Below are positions 6,309 to 9,269 of a stretch of 9,269 nt of DNA, piece after piece. Each line of letters opens with the position of its first letter. Position 1 is the stretch's first letter. The stretch spans positions 1 through 9,269 of the forward strand of contig CANFFZ010000082.1 of assembly GCA_947446155.1 (NCBI GenBank), given 5' to 3'. A model generated the notes under the pieces. That model ran no database searches, was not told where the DNA came from, and saw nothing but the letters and a program-made list of their open reading frames with translations. The stretch is from Chloroflexota bacterium (GTDB taxonomy: Bacteria > Chloroflexota > Dehalococcoidia > UBA2979). The position numbers were made by a program, and so were the translations under genes.

Positions 6309-7208
6309 TTACTTACCGAGCCGTTCGCTGAGCAGACGCGGGATGTCGCCGATTTTCTCGGCGACGATGATGCCGGCCGCGGTGAGGTTGGCGATCTTCG
6401 AGGCGGTGGTGTCGGCGCGTCCCTCGACAATGGTGCCGGCGTGGCCGAAGCGCATGCCGGGCATCTCGTCCATGAAGCGGCCCGCCATGAAGGCGACGAT
6501 CGGCTTCTTCGAACCGCTGCGGGCCATGTAGTCCGCGAGTTCGTACTCGGCGCGTCCACCGGGCTCGGAGTAGATGGCGATGCCCTCGGTCTCCGGGTCG
6601 GCGTCGAACAGCGGCATGAGTTCCGCGTAGGTGCTGCCGATGATCGCATCGCCGCCGATACTCACGGCGGTCGAGACGCCGAGACCGGCCTCGGACAGTG
6701 AATTCGCGATCTCGACGGTCATACCGCCGGAGCGCGACATGACGCCGATGCGGCCCGGCTTGAAGGCGCGCCGGGTGGACTCGGCGGCGCCGCCGATGCC
6801 GCCGACACGGGTCTTGCCGGGGGAGATCACGCCGAGGCAGTTGGGGCCGATGATGCGCGTCCCCTTCTCGGCGGCGTACTCGACGAACTGCGCGACCTGC
6901 TTGCGCGGGATGCGCTCCGTCACACACACGATCAACTTGATGCCGGCATCGATGGCCTCGAGCACGGCGTCGGCGGCGAAGCCGGGGGGCACCGAGACAA
7001 CGGCCGCGTCCACGCGAGTGCGCGAGGTGAAGGCGAGGACGTTGTCCTCGACGGGCAGCCCGTGGACCTCGCGGCCCTTGCGGCCGGGTGTGACACCGCC
7101 CAAGAGTTTGGCACCGTAGTCTAGGCACTCGCGCGCCATGGTCACGGCCTCACGGCCGGTGATGCCCTGGATGATGAAGGTGGTGTCCTTGTCGACAAGG
7201 ATGCTCAT
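6309..7208 (-). CDS. sucD: Succinyl-CoA/malyl-CoA ligase alpha subunit
   Basis: This 299-residue alpha subunit of an ADP-forming acyl-CoA synthetase carries the CoA-binding Rossmann domain and the phosphohistidine. Visible elements are GITG (15-18), GPNCLGV (121-127), SRSGGMTVE (158-166), the catalytic Glu215 in SEPGG, and the active-site His256 in RFGHAGTIVEG (253-263). Length and motif order match SucD and MtkB (malate thiokinase). With the beta subunit upstream it would join an organic acid to CoA using ATP. The neighbouring malyl-CoA lyase-like gene points to malate as substrate, making mtkB a possible name; succinate cannot be excluded from sequence. The ATG lies four bases after the beta-subunit stop (a CCCC spacer), so translation is probably coupled. 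Confidence 0.92.
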   Translation of the reverse strand: MSILVDKDTTFIIQGITGREAVTMARECLDYGAKLLGGVTPGRKGREVHGLPVEDNVLAFTSRTRVDAAVVSVPPGFAADAVLEAIDAGIKLIVCVTERIPRKQVAQFVEYAAEKGTRIIGPNCLGVISPGKTRVGGIGGAAESTRRAFKPGRIGVMSRSGGMTVEIANSLSEAGLGVSTAVSIGGDAIIGSTYAELMPLFDADPETEGIAIYSEPGGRAEYELADYMARSGSKKPIVAFMAGRFMDEMPGMRFGHAGTIVEGRADTTASKIANLTAAGIIVAEKIGDIPRLLSERLGK

Positions 7209-7212
7209 GGGG

Positions 7213-8421
7213 CTAGGCCTTCTTCTTCGTGTTCTCGACGGCCATGCGGGCGGCCTCGTCCATGGAGACGGAGCGGTCGACGTAGGGGACGCCGTACTTC
7301 TTCAGGATGGCGAAGCCCTCGTCCTCCCAGGAGCCCGGGATGCGGAAGATGGCGATCTTCTCGGCGGGGTCGAAGCCCGCCTCGATACAGCCCTTCACGA
7401 CGCCGCGCGCGACGATGTCCACGCGCGTGTTGGAGACGACGTTCATCATCACGGCGATCTTCTCGACACCGGGCTGCGCGCAGATCAACTTCGTGAGGTT
7501 GGCCGCCTTCGAGACGGACGGGTTGCCGCCGATCTCGCAGTAGTTGGCGGGCTTGCCGCCGGCGGCGCGCACGGCGTCGAATAGCGTCAGTGAGCCGCCG
7601 CCCGCGCCGATGATCAGGCCGAGGTTGCCGTCGAACTCGGTGAGGTTGCCCGCGACGCCTCGGGTGTCGGCGGAGTCGACGCGCTCGGCGTCGATCTCGA
7701 ACTGGGTGGGGGGTCGCGCCTGGCGCTTCTCCTCGGGCCCCACGCCGAGTTCCTTGAGCAGGTCGAGGTGCTGTCGTGCCGCCTCGGACTCCATGTCCAT
7801 GTGCGCGTCGAGGGCGATGATCGAGCCGTCCTCGAGTTTTCCGATCGGGTTGATCTCCGCGAGGGTCATGTCCCGCTCGAGGAACACGCGCGCCAGGCCC
7901 GCGACGATCCGCGTGAGGGCATTGAGGTCGTTCCCGGTGACGCCGACACCGGCGACGGCGTTCTTCGCGATGTAGTCGGAGAACGGGCGGCTGGCGGAGA
8001 AATGCGTCCGCGAGATGTGCTCCGGGTGCTTCTCGGCGACTTCTTCGATATCGATGCCGCCCATGTCGCTGAAGATGATGACGGCTTTCTTGGCGCGTCC
8101 ATCCCAGGTCACGGCGGCGTAATACTCCTGCGCGATGGCGCGCTTCTCCTCGACGAGCACGCCCACCGGCATCAGGTTGCTGATCGGCAGCGCGAGGATG
8201 GCGCGGGCGTGGTCGGCAGCCTCGCCGGGCGAGTCCGCGAACTTCACGCCGCCGGCCTTCATGCGACCGCCGGAGAGCACCTGCGACTTGATCACGACCG
8301 GCCCGCCGACCTCGAAGGCCGCGGCCGCCGCCTGGTCGGGGGTCTTGCAGAAGTGGCTCTTCGGCAGGGGGATCCCCGCCTTCGCGAGGATTTGCTTGGA
8401 CTCGAACTCGTAGAACCGCAT
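7213..8421 (-). CDS. sucC: Divergent succinyl-CoA/malyl-CoA ligase beta subunit (ATP-grasp)
   Basis: This 402-residue beta subunit, partner of the alpha subunit, starts MRFYEFESKQILAKAGIPLP, as SucC/MtkA proteins do. The ATP-grasp domain shows VVIKSQVLSGGRMKAGGVK (42-60) and the metal-binding set Glu189, Asn191 and Asp205 (AEINP, ALDAH). The CoA-ligase domain follows from about 265 (GNLGLIIGAGGGSLTLFDAV). It departs from the usual family in the catalytic region: NIFGGIxRCD of SucC (NIFAGINRCD in MtkA) is here NVVSNTRVD (327-335), one residue shorter, and 'LDVGGG' is CEIGGNPS (295-302). These changes recall ATP-citrate lyase/citryl-CoA synthetase more than SucC. A GGGAG/GGGG ribosome-binding site precedes ATG 8421. 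The acid used is inferred from the neighbouring lyase (malate, name mtkA); the divergence makes this less certain than for the alpha subunit. Confidence 0.88.
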   Translation of the reverse strand: MRFYEFESKQILAKAGIPLPKSHFCKTPDQAAAAAFEVGGPVVIKSQVLSGGRMKAGGVKFADSPGEAADHARAILALPISNLMPVGVLVEEKRAIAQEYYAAVTWDGRAKKAVIIFSDMGGIDIEEVAEKHPEHISRTHFSASRPFSDYIAKNAVAGVGVTGNDLNALTRIVAGLARVFLERDMTLAEINPIGKLEDGSIIALDAHMDMESEAARQHLDLLKELGVGPEEKRQARPPTQFEIDAERVDSADTRGVAGNLTEFDGNLGLIIGAGGGSLTLFDAVRAAGGKPANYCEIGGNPSVSKAANLTKLICAQPGVEKIAVMMNVVSNTRVDIVARGVVKGCIEAGFDPAEKIAIFRIPGSWEDEGFAILKKYGVPYVDRSVSMDEAARMAVENTKKKA

Positions 8422-8462
8422 GGGCCCCTCCCGCTCCGCGTGTGACTGTAGAGGCGCGGGCG

Positions 8463-9269
8463 CTATGCCTGCGTAGATATGCCGTACAACGCAGCGAACT
8501 CGGGGTCGCGCGCGCCGATCATCGTCGCGAGGTCCCAGATGACCTTCGCCTGCTTCCAGGTGGCGTCATCCTGCATCTTGCCGTCCAGCATCACGACGCC
8601 GGAGCCGTCGGGCATCGCGTCGAGGATCTTCTTCGCGATGCGGACTTCCTCCGGGTCGGGGGAGAACACCTTGCGCGCGATGGCGACCTGGCTGGGGTGC
8701 AGCGACCACGCCCCCACACAGCCGAGGAGGAACGCGGCGCGGAACTGGTCCTCGCACGCTACGGGGTCATCGATGGCGCCGAACGGGCCGTAGAACGGGA
8801 GGATGCCGGCGTTGACGCAGGCGTCCACCATCCGTGCGATGGAGTAGTGCCACGGGTCCTGCTGCGCGGTGATGCGCGGGGCCTCAGGGTTGGCCGGGTC
8901 GGGGTCGGTCCGCACGAGGTAGGACGGGTGCCCGCCGCCGACGCGCGTGGTCTTCATGCGCCGCGAGGCAGCGAGGTCGGCCGGGCCGAACGAGATGCCC
9001 TGCATGCGCGGGCTGGCGAGGGCGATCTCCTCGACCTGCGCGACGCCACCACCGGTCTCGAGGATGGCGTGGACCATGATCGGACGGGTGACGTGGTACT
9101 TCGCCTCGAGCTGGGCGAGGAGACGGTCAACGTAGGTGATGTCCTGCGGCCCGAGCACCTTCGGGATCATGACGACGTCTAGGCGGTTGCCGATCTCGGC
9201 CACCATCCGGGTGATGTCGTCGAGGAACCACGGGCTGTCGAGCGCGTTGACGCGCGACCACGCCTGGAC
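8463..9269 (-). CDS. mcl: Malyl-CoA lyase-like aldolase (HpcH/HpaI, CitE family), 5' end outside the window
   Basis: The last 268 residues are present; the N-terminus lies beyond 9269. The protein is a TIM-barrel Mg-dependent lyase splitting malyl-CoA (or methylmalyl/citramalyl-CoA) into acetyl-CoA and glyoxylate (or pyruvate). Visible in order, counted from the first visible residue: [10 protein letters not shown] (6-15), VVMIPKV (32-38), the metal-binding Glu71 in ILETGGG, Asp98 in [15 protein letters not shown] (137-141) and WSLHPSQV (188-195). These match the Methylorubrum MclA pattern closely, including the long loop after the second acidic ligand and the C-terminal lid '[12 protein letters not shown]'. 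One departure is PFYGPFG, where lyases of this type commonly have an Asp before GPFG. An internal ATG at 9206 is not the true start, because coding continues in frame to the edge. It heads, or belongs to, the CoA-ligase operon; 41 bases separate it from the ligase gene. Confidence 0.9.
   Translation of the reverse strand, partial: VQAWSRVNALDSPWFLDDITRMVAEIGNRLDVVMIPKVLGPQDITYVDRLLAQLEAKYHVTRPIMVHAILETGGGVAQVEEIALASPRMQGISFGPADLAASRRMKTTRVGGGHPSYLVRTDPDPANPEAPRITAQQDPWHYSIARMVDACVNAGILPFYGPFGAIDDPVACEDQFRAAFLLGCVGAWSLHPSQVAIARKVFSPDPEEVRIAKKILDAMPDGSGVVMLDGKMQDDATWKQAKVIWDLATMIGARDPEFAALYGISTQA

Noticed and set aside
7768..8445. Plus-strand open frames opposite the CoA-ligase beta gene and (8442-9182) opposite the lyase gene
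   Set aside because: Both are exact antisense shadows of strongly recognised genes, with Asp/Val/Arg/Gly-rich translations and no ribosome-binding site.
1..9269. CRISPR array, tandem repeats, insertion sequence or integrase
   Set aside because: No regularly spaced repeats and no transposase or recombinase motif were seen on either strand.

Overview
This is a GC-rich bacterial chromosomal window that is almost fully coding, with strong third-position G/C bias. It contains no rRNA, tRNA, CRISPR array or transposase. Its gene repertoire (an FmdB-type zinc-ribbon protein, a glycosyltransferase fused to a multi-spanning membrane region, and a CoA-ligase/malyl-CoA-lyase operon with a ferredoxin) suggests a free-living Gram-positive-like or Chloroflexota/Actinomycetota-type bacterium, possibly from a metagenome. 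That assignment is an inference and is not settled by the sequence.

Left part (1-1890). A noncoding stretch of about 420 bases carries a short perfect hairpin and a good sigma-70-type promoter. It leads into a plus-strand gene for a small FmdB-family zinc-ribbon protein (422-763). Convergent to it is a minus-strand gene (935-1609) that I read as a membrane-anchored protein with one helicase-associated (HA) domain and a C-terminal motif like the one following exonuclease X-type domains. Between these two genes lies a perfect 32-bp inverted repeat with a 9-nt loop (847-919). To the right, a frameshifted plus-strand coding remnant (about 1661-1884) abuts the next operon. Together 847-1884 looks like a small accessory insert.

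Middle part (1889-5846, minus strand). Three genes are read from high to low coordinates: an MFS-type transporter, a family 2 glycosyltransferase fused to a polytopic membrane region, and a membrane-anchored NodB-type polysaccharide deacetylase. Both junctions are 4-base ATGA stop/start overlaps, so the three products are probably made together. The likely theme is synthesis or modification of a cell-surface glycan.

Right part (6044-9269, minus strand). A second operon reads: malyl-CoA lyase-like protein (5' end outside the window), CoA-ligase beta subunit (ATP-grasp), CoA-ligase alpha subunit (phosphohistidine), and a 70-residue FixX-like ferredoxin. It ends in a 10-bp stem hairpin. The ligase would form malyl-CoA (or a related acyl-CoA) with ATP, and the lyase would split it to acetyl-CoA and glyoxylate, as in the serine cycle. 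The fused-on ferredoxin gene and an altered catalytic-region motif in the beta subunit make this operon worth a closer look.
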